Shown: piece after piece, positions 1-8,100 of the stretch
How the letters are laid out: each line of letters opens with the position of its first letter
How positions within the stretch are numbered: the first letter of the stretch is position 1
From: an uncultured Christensenellaceae bacterium
GTDB taxonomy: Bacteria; Bacillota; Clostridia; Christensenellales; Pumilibacteraceae
Assembly (NCBI GenBank): GCA_910587025.1
Contig: CAJUKR010000035.1
Coordinates: forward strand, 1 to 17,838
DNA: 17,838 bases
Direction: 5' to 3'
Translations under genes and position numbers: made by a program
Notes under the pieces: generated by a model
What the model saw: only the letters and a program-made list of their open reading frames with translations
Told to the model about the DNA's origin: nothing
The model's database searches: none

Positions 1-48
1 CGACCACCGAGATCTACACTCTTTCCCTACACGACGCTCTTCCGATCT
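1..48 (+). other. Illumina P5/TruSeq universal adapter (artefact)
   Basis: These 48 bases match, from memory, the last 48 bases of the Illumina TruSeq universal (P5) adapter, ending in the diagnostic CTCTTCCGATCT. Biological sequence resumes at 49 in the middle of a conserved deaminase motif. The adapter happens to be in frame with the following gene and has no stop. A gene caller could therefore prepend an artefactual 16-residue peptide (RPPRSTLFPYTTLFRS), a familiar contaminant in protein databases. This stretch should be trimmed. Confidence 0.98.
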
Positions 49-1413
49 CCGCACGAGATAGCCAACGTTTGCGGGGAAAGCGGCATTAAGTTCATGCTCG
101 ACGACGTAAACGGCATACCCGCCGATGTGCGGTTCATGATGCCGTCCTGTGTTCCGAGCGCGCCGGAGGATCGTTCGGGGTGCGTGCTCGGCGCGTCGGA
201 AGTAAAACGTATCGTCGGCAAATACGGCTTGTCCGGACTGGGCGAGATGATGAACTATCCCGGCGTTATAGGCTGCGATCCCGACGTACTCGGCAAACTC
301 GACGTATGTCCCGTCGTGGACGGGCACGCGCCGAGCCTGACCGGCAACGCGCTCAACGCGTATCTGTCCGCGGGCATACTTACCGACCACGAGTGCGAGA
401 GCGCGGAAGAAGCGGCGGACAAAGTGAGCCGCGGTATGTACGTACTGATCCGCGAGGGAAGTCAGACCAAAAACCTGCGCGAGCTCATAAAAGCCGTAAA
501 CAAGACCAATCTTCGACGGTTTCTGTTTTGTACCGACGACCGCAATATCGAGGATCTTATCGAGTACGGCACGGTGGGCAACTGCGTGCGTCTTGCCGTC
601 GAGTGCGGCATGGACGCGGTGGACGCCGTTACGATCGCGTCGCTCAACGCATTCGAGGCGTACGGCATAAAACGCACGGGCGGCATAGCTCCCGGCTGGA
701 CCGCGGACTTCCTCGTAACGTCGGATATCACGGCGCAAAAAGTAGACAAGGTCTTCTATCACGGAAAACTCGTGGCGGAAAACGGCAGACCGTTGTTCGA
801 TTGCAAGCCCGCTTCCGCATCGGCGGTCACGGGTACGGTGCATATCCCGAAGATAACGCCCGAGGCGCTCGATTTCCCGTTCCGCGCGGGTATGCCGATC
901 ATGAAAGTATTTCCGCGCACGGTCGTGACCGAACTCGGAAAAGCGGGGGACGCTCCGGACGGGCTCAATCTCATGTGCTGTATCGAACGGCATTTCGCAT
1001 CCGGAGATATCGGTCATTGCTATGTGGACGGTTTCCGTTTCAGGGGCGGCGCGATCGCGCAGACGGTCGGGCACGACAGTCACAATATTACGGTGCTCGG
1101 CGACAATACCGCGGATATGGCGCTCGCTGTGAACAGTCTAGGCGCGGACGGCGGGCTTGCGCTGGTGTCGCACGGGAAGCTCGTCGGCAAACTACCGCTC
1201 GAAATTGCGGGGCTTATGACGAAATGTTCGGCTGCCGAGGCGACCGAAATACGCGACATACTGAAAAAGGCGCTTGCCGCGTCCGATTACAATAAGGATA
1301 TAGAGCCGTTTATGCTTCTGTCCTTCCTGTCGCTCATCGTCATTCCAGCGGTGAAACTCAACCACAAAGGTTTGTTCGACGTAACGAATTGGAAATATAT
1401 TTATGAAGGATAA
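49..1413 (+). CDS. ade: Adenine deaminase, 5'-truncated
   Basis: Amidohydrolase-family adenine deaminase, which hydrolyses adenine to hypoxanthine and ammonia in purine salvage (cytoplasmic). The frame is open from the adapter junction and begins PHEIANVCG, a conserved internal motif of the family, so roughly the first 120-130 residues, including the N-terminal metal-binding histidines, are missing from the contig. The ATG at 94 is internal and is not the real start. About 454 residues remain, against a usual length near 570-600. Visible family marks are MLPSCVP-like MMPSCVP, DGHAPSLTG, GILTDHE, FCTDDR, and in the C-terminal domain GGAIAQTVGHDSHNI followed by LPLEIAGLM. A membrane-protein gene follows three bases after the stop. 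The family assignment is firm, and the truncation is a contig-end effect rather than a pseudogene. Confidence 0.95.
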   Translation, partial: PHEIANVCGESGIKFMLDDVNGIPADVRFMMPSCVPSAPEDRSGCVLGASEVKRIVGKYGLSGLGEMMNYPGVIGCDPDVLGKLDVCPVVDGHAPSLTGNALNAYLSAGILTDHECESAEEAADKVSRGMYVLIREGSQTKNLRELIKAVNKTNLRRFLFCTDDRNIEDLIEYGTVGNCVRLAVECGMDAVDAVTIASLNAFEAYGIKRTGGIAPGWTADFLVTSDITAQKVDKVFYHGKLVAENGRPLFDCKPASASAVTGTVHIPKITPEALDFPFRAGMPIMKVFPRTVVTELGKAGDAPDGLNLMCCIERHFASGDIGHCYVDGFRFRGGAIAQTVGHDSHNITVLGDNTADMALAVNSLGADGGLALVSHGKLVGKLPLEIAGLMTKCSAAEATEIRDILKKALAASDYNKDIEPFMLLSFLSLIVIPAVKLNHKGLFDVTNWKYIYEG

Positions 1414-1416
1414 AAT

Positions 1417-2397
1417 TTGATAAAATCGTCGCTTAAAAACTATTTCAAAAACCTGCCGTATCTCTTTGTCCCCATGGGCATTATTTATCTGTTCGCGGTA
1501 TTTTCCGCGGTCATGCTCGTGGAAAGAACGGTGAACGCCGCGGGAGTTATGCTCGACGGGTTTGTGGAATTGTTTTCTTCGACGGTGAACAACGCGTCCG
1601 GCATCGTGGGCGATTATTTCGATTATGCTTTTTCGCAGATAGATTGGAACGGCAATTTTTTCGATACCGTAAGCGAAGTCGTGAATACCGACTGGGTGCG
1701 GACGACGGTCGTCGGATTTTTGGAAACGCTCGACGTTACCGTCGCCGATTTCGGCGACAAAGCTCAGGCGCTGGTCGGCGATTTCGTCGGGGCGATAAGG
1801 ACGCGGATAATCGCGGCGGTAGTTGTGATCGTTCTTGCCGTCGCGATCGCCGGATTCGTTACGCGCAAGGTGCTTCGCCGCGCAAACGCGAAACGCGGCT
1901 TTTTGAAAATGATAGTCGCGTGGCTGTTCGAAACGATCATAGTGACGGCGGTGACCGTACTTGCGGTGTACCTTTCCGCGCGGTTTACGTTCGCGCTTCC
2001 CGCGACGGTGACCGTTTACGTTATTATAACCTGTTTTTTATCGCTGCTCGGCGCGTGGGTGGTGCACGGGAGGAAGAGTCTGCGCATAGGCGAGATCGTC
2101 AATGCGAAAAACATATTGACGTATTTTCTTTCCTCGGTGCTCGTATGGCTGATTGCGATCGCCGCGGTTGCGCTCGTATGGCTCGTTTTCGGCGGACTTC
2201 TCGCCGTGCTCGTCGCCGTACCGCTTGCAGTATATACGGGGAATATAGTGGACGTTAACGCCGACTCTTATGTTCTGTCGCGCGCCGAAGAAAAAGACGG
2301 AGCCGCGCTTGACGACCCCGTACAAAGCGAAGAAAGTAACGAAGCGGAGCCGACCGAAGAAAACACCGATTCGCCCGGCGGCGAGTCGGAAGAATAA
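1417..2397 (+). CDS. Multi-pass membrane protein of unknown function, TTG start
   Basis: A 326-residue protein I do not recognise. The start is TTG, chosen because GAAGGA (1405-1410) lies six bases upstream and overlaps the last codons of ade, which suggests translational coupling. One hydrophobic segment lies at about residues 14-34. A region of about 95 residues follows (about 35-129, acidic and aromatic, e.g. DYFDYAF, DWNGNFFD), then four or five further segments at about 130-149, 166-187, 193-217, 235-258 and 258-277. Basic loops between them (RKVLRRANAKR, HGRKSLR) suggest cytoplasmic sides. The last 35-40 residues form a very acidic, low-complexity tail rich in Glu, Asp and Ser. No catalytic motif is visible. 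It ends at the intrinsic terminator at 2468-2500. Its place after ade suggests co-transcription, but I infer no transport role. Confidence 0.85.
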   Translation: MIKSSLKNYFKNLPYLFVPMGIIYLFAVFSAVMLVERTVNAAGVMLDGFVELFSSTVNNASGIVGDYFDYAFSQIDWNGNFFDTVSEVVNTDWVRTTVVGFLETLDVTVADFGDKAQALVGDFVGAIRTRIIAAVVVIVLAVAIAGFVTRKVLRRANAKRGFLKMIVAWLFETIIVTAVTVLAVYLSARFTFALPATVTVYVIITCFLSLLGAWVVHGRKSLRIGEIVNAKNILTYFLSSVLVWLIAIAAVALVWLVFGGLLAVLVAVPLAVYTGNIVDVNADSYVLSRAEEKDGAALDDPVQSEESNEAEPTEENTDSPGGESEE

Positions 2398-2455
2398 AGA
2401 AGTTTTCTTCCGGAAAGAGCGGACTTTTGCTAAAAGATCGTTTCGAGAATTACAG

Positions 2456-2761
2456 TCACATATTCGGCAGCAGTTCGCGTATCACGAACTGCTGTTTTTT
2501 ATTGAGCCGTCTGTAGTCGGCGATAAGACTCAATTCGTCTGCGTTGAGCAGTTGGCTTTTTTCGTCCTCGGCGAAAAACTGCGCGAGAGTTATGCCGAAC
2601 GCGCGGCATATCGCGTCGAGCGTCGTTATCGACGGCATCGAACGGCGGTTGAACAGGTTCGATATAGTGGACTGCGTCAGTTCGGCTTCGATCGCGAGTC
2701 TGTTCTCGCTCCAGCCTTTTTCCGCCTGCAGTCTTTTTATTTCGGCATGAACATCGATCAT
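2456..2761 (-). CDS. XRE/Cro-CI family helix-turn-helix regulator
   Basis: A 101-residue DNA-binding protein on the minus strand. Residues about 7-63 form an XRE-type HTH domain: EIKRLQAEKGWSENRLA, then the recognition region LTQSTISNLFNRR and the typical tail SITTLDAICRAFGITLAQFF. The last 35 residues (DELSLIADYRRLNKKQQ) look like the short helical tail found in small stand-alone repressors. A strong AGGAGG ribosome site reads on the minus strand at 2766-2772, four bases before the start. Just upstream lie two inverted repeats (2812-2835 and 2849-2866) that may be its operators, suggesting autoregulation. The gene converges on the membrane-protein gene, whose terminator overlaps its last codons. 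Its target genes cannot be told from the sequence. Confidence 0.9.
   Translation of the reverse strand: MIDVHAEIKRLQAEKGWSENRLAIEAELTQSTISNLFNRRSMPSITTLDAICRAFGITLAQFFAEDEKSQLLNADELSLIADYRRLNKKQQFVIRELLPNM
2468..2500 (+). terminator. Intrinsic terminator of the ade-membrane protein unit, inside the convergent HTH gene
   Basis: A perfect 10-bp inverted repeat (CAGCAGTTCG at 2468-2477 and CGAACTGCTG at 2485-2494) with a 7-base loop is followed at once by six T residues (2495-2500). It reads correctly for plus-strand transcription from the gene ending at 2397. It lies within the last codons of the minus-strand XRE gene, so the same bases are both coding and a terminator. Confidence 0.85.
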
Positions 2762-2811
2762 TTTGTCCTCCTATCCGTATTCTTCTTTCTTACATATAAT
2801 AATATATTACA

Positions 2812-2835
2812 TTTGGGTTAATTTAATAACCCAAA
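2812..2835. promoter_or_regulatory. Operator-like palindrome upstream of the XRE gene
   Basis: A perfect 9-bp inverted repeat, TTTGGGTTA (2812-2820) and TAACCCAAA (2827-2835), around a 6-base AT centre. It sits about 50 bases upstream of the XRE start in an AT-rich promoter region, as expected for an autorepressor site. A second, looser repeat at 2849-2866 shares its TTAAC/GTTAA core. The binding role is inferred. Confidence 0.55.
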
Positions 2836-2839
2836 ATGC

Positions 2840-2869
2840 TTGACTTGATTAACCTAAAAGAGTTAATAT
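2840..2869. promoter_or_regulatory. Second operator-like repeat with a candidate plus-strand promoter
   Basis: TTAAC (2849-2853) and GTTAA (2862-2866) form an inverted repeat with an 8-base centre, next to TTGACT (2840-2845). TTGACT could act as a -35 box with TAATAT (2864-2869) at 18-bp spacing. If real, this promoter would fire towards gpmI through a long leader and would be covered by the repressor sites. The -10 match is weak, so this is tentative. Confidence 0.3.
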
Positions 2870-2914
2870 AGTAATACAATTATTTTAATCTGTTTCGTCC
2901 ACCACCACCCTTTG

Positions 2915-2957
2915 CGAGGGGCTTACGTTCGTCTTTTCGGAGTAAGCCTCTCGTTTT
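2915..2957 (+). terminator. Hairpin followed by TTTT, possible attenuator or terminator
   Basis: A 12-bp stem with one G-T wobble pairs CGAGGGGCTTAC (2915-2926) with GTAAGCCTCTCG (2942-2953), with a 15-base loop, and is followed by TTTT (2954-2957). It lies between the XRE promoter region and the gpmI promoter. It could stop plus-strand transcription started near 2870 before it reaches gpmI. The short T run makes this uncertain. Confidence 0.35.
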
Positions 2958-3026
2958 ATGCCGATCACGCGTTTTCGGTCGCAAAATACTTTTATGTATA
3001 AATTTCGGTCGCGGGCAACAATTAAG

Positions 3027-3055
3027 TTGATTTTTGCTTGCGGGAGTGGTAAAAT
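3027..3055 (+). promoter_or_regulatory. Promoter of gpmI
   Basis: TTGATT (3027-3032), a 17-bp spacer, and TAAAAT (3050-3055) with an extended TG at 3047-3048. Transcription would start near 3062, giving a leader of about 33 bases before the ATG at 3095. This is a good sigma-A type promoter. Confidence 0.75.
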
Positions 3056-3094
3056 AATCGACGTAAATATTTTTTGCGAAAAGGAATAAGAACA

Positions 3095-4612
3095 ATGAAA
3101 ACCGACGCAATAATCATTATGGACGGTTTCGGATACAGAACCGAAACGACAGGGAACGCGGTCACCGCCGCGGGTACGCCAAATCTCGACCGACTTATGA
3201 GCAAATATCCGCATACGCTTATCGACGCGAGCGGGCTTGCCGTCGGACTTCCCGCGGGGCAGATGGGCAACAGCGAGGTCGGACATCTCAATATAGGAGC
3301 GGGTCGCGTTGTATATCAGGATATTACCGCGATAGACAAAGCGATCTCGGACGGCGAGTTCTTTACGAACGAACAGTTCCTTGCCGCGATCGACAATTGC
3401 AAGAAAAACGACGGCGCGTTGCATCTCGTCGGCTTGCTTTCCGACGGCGGCGTGCATTCCATGAACACGCATCTTTACGCGTTGCTCGAAACGGCTAAGC
3501 TCAACGGCGTGGAAAAGGTTTTCGTACATTGTCTTATGGACGGCCGCGACGTTCCGCCTATGTCGGGCGGCGACTTTATCGCCGAACTCGAGGCAAAGAT
3601 CAGAGAACTCGGGATCGGCAAGATCGCGACGGTCATCGGCAGATATTATTATATGGATCGCGACAATCGTTGGGAGCGTGTCAAGGAAGGCTATGACATG
3701 ATGTACGCGGGAGTGGGCGAGAGATTCGTTACCGCAGCCGAAGTTACCGCCAAGTCGTATGCTTCGGGTGTGACCGACGAATTTATACGCGCGTCGGTGA
3801 TCGGCGATTACGACGGCGTTCACGACGGCGATTCGGTCATTTTCTTCAACTTCCGTTCCGACCGCGCCCGCGAGATCACGCGCGCGGCGGTTTATCCCGA
3901 TTTCGACAAGTTCGAGCGCGCAGGGGGATATAAGAAAGTATTTTACGTCTGCATGACGCAGTACGACGCGACTATGGAACACGTGGTCGTGGCGTTCCCG
4001 CCGCGCAGGCTCGTCAATACGCTCGGCGAGTATCTCGCCAAGATCGGAAAAACTCAGGTGCGCACAGCCGAGACCGAGAAGTACGCGCACGTTACCTTCT
4101 TCTTCAACGGCGGCGTGGAAGAACCGAACAAGAACGAGACTCGTATACTCGTGCCGTCGCCCAAAGTGCCGACTTACGATATGCAACCCGAGATGTCCGC
4201 GCCCGAGGTGTGCGAAAAAGCGCTGTCGGCGATCGGAAATACCGACGTCCTTATAATGAATTACGCCAACTGCGACATGGTCGGACATACGGGCGTGTTC
4301 GATGCGGCGGTAAAAGCAGTCGTGACGGTGGACGAATGCGTAGGCAAAGTAGTCGACGCGGTCGTAGCCAACGGCGGAACGGCGCTCGTGTTCGCGGATC
4401 ACGGCAACGCCGAGCTGATGAGCTTTGCCGACGGCAGTCCTTGCACCAGTCATACGACTAATCTCGTGCCGTTTGTCGTCTGCGGCGATAAGTATATCGG
4501 AAAAGAACTTGCGGAAGGGGGCGCGCTTTGCGACGTGGCTCCGACGCTGCTCGACGCGATGGGCGTGTCTCAGCCTGCCGAAATGACGGGCAAGAGCCTT
4601 ATAAAGAAATAA
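3095..4612 (+). CDS. gpmI: 2,3-bisphosphoglycerate-independent phosphoglycerate mutase
   Basis: Interconverts 3- and 2-phosphoglycerate in glycolysis and gluconeogenesis, in the cytoplasm, with two metal ions (usually Mn2+). At 505 residues it has the normal family length. The N-terminal phosphatase-like part has MDGFGYR with metal ligand Asp10, TPNLDRL, and GLPAGQMGNSEVGHLNIGAG with nucleophile Ser60. The central phosphotransferase domain has SDGGVHS, HCLMDGRDVPP and the arginine motif NFRSDRARE. The C-terminal part has AETEKYAHVTFFFNGG, SPKVPTYD, NYANCDMVGHTG and FADHGNAE, which supply further metal ligands. The start at 3095 is chosen over the in-frame TTG at 3074 because AAGGAA (3081-3086) is spaced eight bases before it and the protein then begins like its homologues. 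It is a single-gene unit with its own promoter and terminator. Confidence 0.97.
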   Translation: MKTDAIIIMDGFGYRTETTGNAVTAAGTPNLDRLMSKYPHTLIDASGLAVGLPAGQMGNSEVGHLNIGAGRVVYQDITAIDKAISDGEFFTNEQFLAAIDNCKKNDGALHLVGLLSDGGVHSMNTHLYALLETAKLNGVEKVFVHCLMDGRDVPPMSGGDFIAELEAKIRELGIGKIATVIGRYYYMDRDNRWERVKEGYDMMYAGVGERFVTAAEVTAKSYASGVTDEFIRASVIGDYDGVHDGDSVIFFNFRSDRAREITRAAVYPDFDKFERAGGYKKVFYVCMTQYDATMEHVVVAFPPRRLVNTLGEYLAKIGKTQVRTAETEKYAHVTFFFNGGVEEPNKNETRILVPSPKVPTYDMQPEMSAPEVCEKALSAIGNTDVLIMNYANCDMVGHTGVFDAAVKAVVTVDECVGKVVDAVVANGGTALVFADHGNAELMSFADGSPCTSHTTNLVPFVVCGDKYIGKELAEGGALCDVAPTLLDAMGVSQPAEMTGKSLIKK

Positions 4613-4629
4613 AACGTTTGTATCGGTCG

Positions 4630-4666
4630 AACTCCGACGGAACTTTTGTTTCCGTCGGAGTTTTTT
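4630..4666 (+). terminator. Intrinsic terminator of gpmI
   Basis: A perfect 13-bp stem (AACTCCGACGGAA at 4630-4642 with TTCCGTCGGAGTT at 4650-4662) and a 7-base loop, running into TTTTTTATTTTTA. It lies 17 bases after the gpmI stop. Confidence 0.95.
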
Positions 4667-5019
4667 ATTTTTATTCGCAATGATTGAAAATCGGAGTTTT
4701 CGGAGTATGATCCGAAAAATATAAAAACGATTGAATTGTTTACACTTAAGGATATCTATGTTATGTCTGCGAAAAAACAGCCGAACGCTCTCGAGTGGCT
4801 TTTGGGACGAGTATAGGCAATACTTAAGATTATTTTACGCGCCGCTTCGGATCGAAAAGACCCGTGGCGGTTTTTCGTCGAATACGGCGGAAACGAAAAC
4901 GCGATAAATATTACGCAAAGATCGGAATAACCTCGAAATACGGGGAGCAGAATAGTGCGTGAATTTCACGGGAAAATCAAAAAAAGTCAACAAACGTCCA
5001 TAACAAAGCAACAGAATTC
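4667..5019. other. Long intergenic stretch without a supported gene
   Basis: AT-rich spacer between the gpmI terminator and the GH3 promoter. It holds a perfect 8-bp inverted repeat TTTTCGGA/TCCGAAAA (4697-4718, 6-base loop), a weak hairpin around 4853-4877, and a 13-bp odd palindrome CGTGAA-T-TTCACG (4958-4970). Two very short reading frames follow AAGGA at 4748-4752: one of 49 codons from ATG 4758 (stop at 4907) and one of 17 codons from ATG 4763 (stop at 4816). I see no homology for either and do not call them genes. Confidence 0.5.
4958..4970. promoter_or_regulatory. Operator-like palindrome upstream of the GH3 gene
   Basis: CGTGAA and TTCACG arms around a single T form a perfect 13-base inverted repeat about 50 bases upstream of the candidate GH3 -35 box. 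Its size and position resemble a repressor or activator half-site pair for a sugar-responsive regulator. Which protein would bind it is unknown, and no such regulator gene lies next to the GH3 operon. Confidence 0.35.
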
Positions 5020-5047
5020 TTGAGCGGGGGGGGTAATGTGATACTCT
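5020..5047 (+). promoter_or_regulatory. Candidate promoter of the GH3 operon with a G8 spacer tract
   Basis: TTGAGC (5020-5025), a 16-bp spacer and TACTCT (5042-5047) preceded by TG at 5039-5040 (extended -10). The first eight spacer bases are all G (5026-5033). The -10 match is only moderate, so the call rests on position and the extended element. Transcription would start near 5054, giving a leader of about 50 bases. Confidence 0.4.
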
Positions 5048-5102
5048 TTAGTTACCGGTTCGGACTTTTTGTCGGCATCGGAAAACTATTTCAGGAGGAA
5101 AA

Positions 5103-8100
5103 ATGAAAACAAGAATTTTCAGAACACTGTCCGCATTGTTTGTCGCCGTTTTTGCCGTGGCGCTTACGATAACGATAGGAATCACGGCGTTCGATCTCAC
5201 ACCGTACATAAACGACGCGCTTGCGACGTCGTCGAGTAAGATCGTGAATATCGACGGAGACGCCGACACCGAGTATTATAAAAGCTCGTACGGCAGTTCG
5301 ACCGAGATGGTAGACGCCAAGATTGCCAATATCAAAAAGACGGTGGGCGAGGGTATTGTTTTGCTCAAGAACGAGGATAACACGCTTCCGCTTTCCGAGG
5401 GCAAGAAAGTTACGCTTCTCGGCGACGGTTCGGTCAACGGACACTTCAGTTTGAGCAGCGGTGCAAGCTCGATCAACAACGGAAAGACTCTTTGCGCGCA
5501 GATCCCCGCCTCGCTCGAGAAAGCCGGACTGGACGTAAATCGGACGATGGTCGATTTTTATACCGCGAACAACGTGGTTCGTTCGACTCCTCGTAACTTC
5601 GGTAATATTTCCGGTACGATGCGACTGGGACAGATCAATCCGTCAAAGTTTACCGCAGTCGAAACCGATTCGTGGGCGGGACAGGATACGGCAATCGTAT
5701 TCATAACCCGCGATATAGGAGAAGGTTTCGACTATTATACCGGCGAAAGCGGACAGATTACGGAAGAAACGAGCGCCGCAGACGCGGGCTATTTCCCCAA
5801 TCTCGAGCTTACTCCCAACGAGCGTGCGCTTATGGCTGAGGCCAAAGCGAATTTCCGAAACATCATAGTCGTACTCAATACGGATAACGCAGTCGCGATC
5901 AGCGGCATGGATAAAGATCCTCAGATCAAAGCGATCGTTCAGGTCGGCGGTCTGGGCTGGAACGGCGCGGAAGCGCTCGGCGAGGTGCTCACCGGCAAGA
6001 TCAATCCGTCGGGCAGACTGGCGTACACTTATGCGCAGAATTCGCTTTCCGCTCCCGCGACGCAGGATCTCGGACATGTCGATTTCTCCAACGCCGAAGC
6101 GGTCAAGGCATGGATGCTCGAAAAGACCGGCGTAAATCAGTTCGCGCAGACTTACGTTATGCAGAAAGAAAGCATTTACGTAGGCTATCGCTATTATGAA
6201 ACGAGATATGAAGATTACGTGCTCGGCGTAAACAACGCTTCGAGCGTTGCGGGTATGGACGAAGACGTAATCGACCGCTATGACGTTGCGACGGGCAAGC
6301 GCATAACACCGTCCGAATGGAATTACGAAAATTCCATGGGATATACTTTCGGTTACGGTCGGTCGTATACGACGTTTAAGCAGGAGTTTGTAGGCAATCC
6401 CTCTTACGACGGCGACGGAAGATATACTTTCACCGTCAAGGTGACCAATACGGGCAATGTTCCCGGAAAGGACGTCGTTCAGATCTGGGCGCAGACCCCG
6501 TACACTCCGACGGACGTAAGCCGTAAAGTGGAAAAGTCCGCCATTCAGCTCGCCGCGTTCGAAAAGACGGGCGAAGCGGGACATATGGGCGAGAAAGAGG
6601 ACACCGTAACTCTTGCCGCGGGAGCGAGCGAGGAAGTCAAAGTCGAAGTCGATCTCCGCGACATAGCGAGCTGGGACAGCCTGGCGCGCGGCGGCAAGGG
6701 CGGATATATACTTTCCGAAGGTACGCACTATTTCGCGCTCGGCAACGGCGCGCACGACGCGCTCAATAACGTGCTTGCGGCAAAGAGCCTTTCCGCAGAG
6801 CAGAAGGCGAGAATGACCGCCGACGGCGACGCGTCCAAGGTATGGTCGTTCGATCAGTCCTCGCGCGACGAGGATACGTATTCGGTTTCCGAGTACACCG
6901 GCGCGGATATCGTCAATCAGCTTCCCGACCTCGACATCAATTACTGGGCTCCCGGAACGGTGACGTATCAGTCGCGCAGCGACTGGAGCGGAACGTTCCC
7001 CAAAGCTACGGGCACCGAATCGAACGGAAGAACGAGCACCAAGCTCACCGTAAACGACAGGATGCGCGACGAACTTTCCAACGTACGCGAAGTAAACGGA
7101 AAGGACTACAGCAACGGCTCGCTTGCGTACGAGGCTACGAGAAAGCATAATCTCGAAGCGAATACCGAGTATCAGCTTTCCATGATGATGGGACTTCCGT
7201 TCGATCACGAATCGTGGGATCTGATCCTCGACCAAATGACGCTCGAAGATCTGTCGCACCTTATCGCCGCCGCGAACAGCTTTACATATAAGTGCGATTC
7301 GATCACTTATCCCGGCACCGTGGACGGCGACGGACCGACCGGCTTCTCGGGTAATCTCAAGTACAAAGACGGGGAGATCGCCGCAAGAATCTACGAAGGC
7401 GAGTGCACGCTCGCCGCCACGTTCTCCAAAAAGTGCGCCGCTCAGCGCGGACGCTTCATGGGCGAGGACGGACTTTATCTCGATAAAACTTCGATCTGGG
7501 GACCCGGCGCGAACCTTCACCGCAATCCTTATTCGGGCAGAAGCGGAGAGTATTACAGCGAGGACGGCATGCTTGCGTTCCTTCTCGGCGAAGCGCAGGT
7601 AGTTCCGTTCCAGAAAGAAAAGGGTTGTATCGCTTGTCCCAAACACTTCGCGTTCAACGATCAGGAAGCAAACCGTTACGCGCTCGCTACGTTCCTTACC
7701 GAGCAGGAAGGACGCGAGATCGTGCTTCGTTGTTTCCAGGGAGCGTTTGCCGAAGGCGGCGCGCTCGGAACGATGACTTCGTTCGGTCGCGTGGGCTGTA
7801 CTTACGTCGGCGCGCATTACGGATTGCTTACCGCAATACTTCGCGGCGAATGGGGCTTCGAAGGCTATTCCATCACCGATATGGCGGCTCCCGGCTGGAC
7901 TTATATGCAGGGTTACGAATCGCTCCTTGCGGGCACGGATACGTTCGATACGACGAGTTATGACCGTTTCGGTTCGGTGGATTTCACTCCCGAACAGCTC
8001 AGAAACGATCCGCTGCTTCTTGCGGCGGCGCGTCAGGCGGCTAAGCGCATACTGTACGCAAACGTCAATTCCAACGCTATGAACGGTTTGTCCAAGAATG

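Noticed and set aside
94..96. ATG as the start of adenine deaminase
   Set aside because: The 15 codons before it (from 49) already encode conserved family sequence (PHEIANVCG), so the gene is truncated and this Met is internal.
2958..3089. 43-codon plus-strand frame ending in the gpmI ribosome site
   Set aside because: It has no ribosome site and spans the gpmI promoter; composition is unremarkable.
2885..4453. 522-codon open frame on the minus strand opposite gpmI
   Set aside because: It lies wholly antisense to a clear gpmI, is rich in His/Arg runs with no family features, and results from the GC-biased codon use of the real gene.
4758..4907. Two tiny frames (49 codons from 4758 and 17 codons from 4763) after AAGGA
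   Set aside because: The ribosome site is suggestive, but neither peptide resembles anything known to me, promoter matches upstream are poor, and such frames arise easily by chance.
5643..7817. 724-codon open frame on the minus strand opposite the GH3 gene
   Set aside because: It is the antisense shadow of a well-supported enzyme, with Arg/Ala/Val-rich composition and no recognisable domain.
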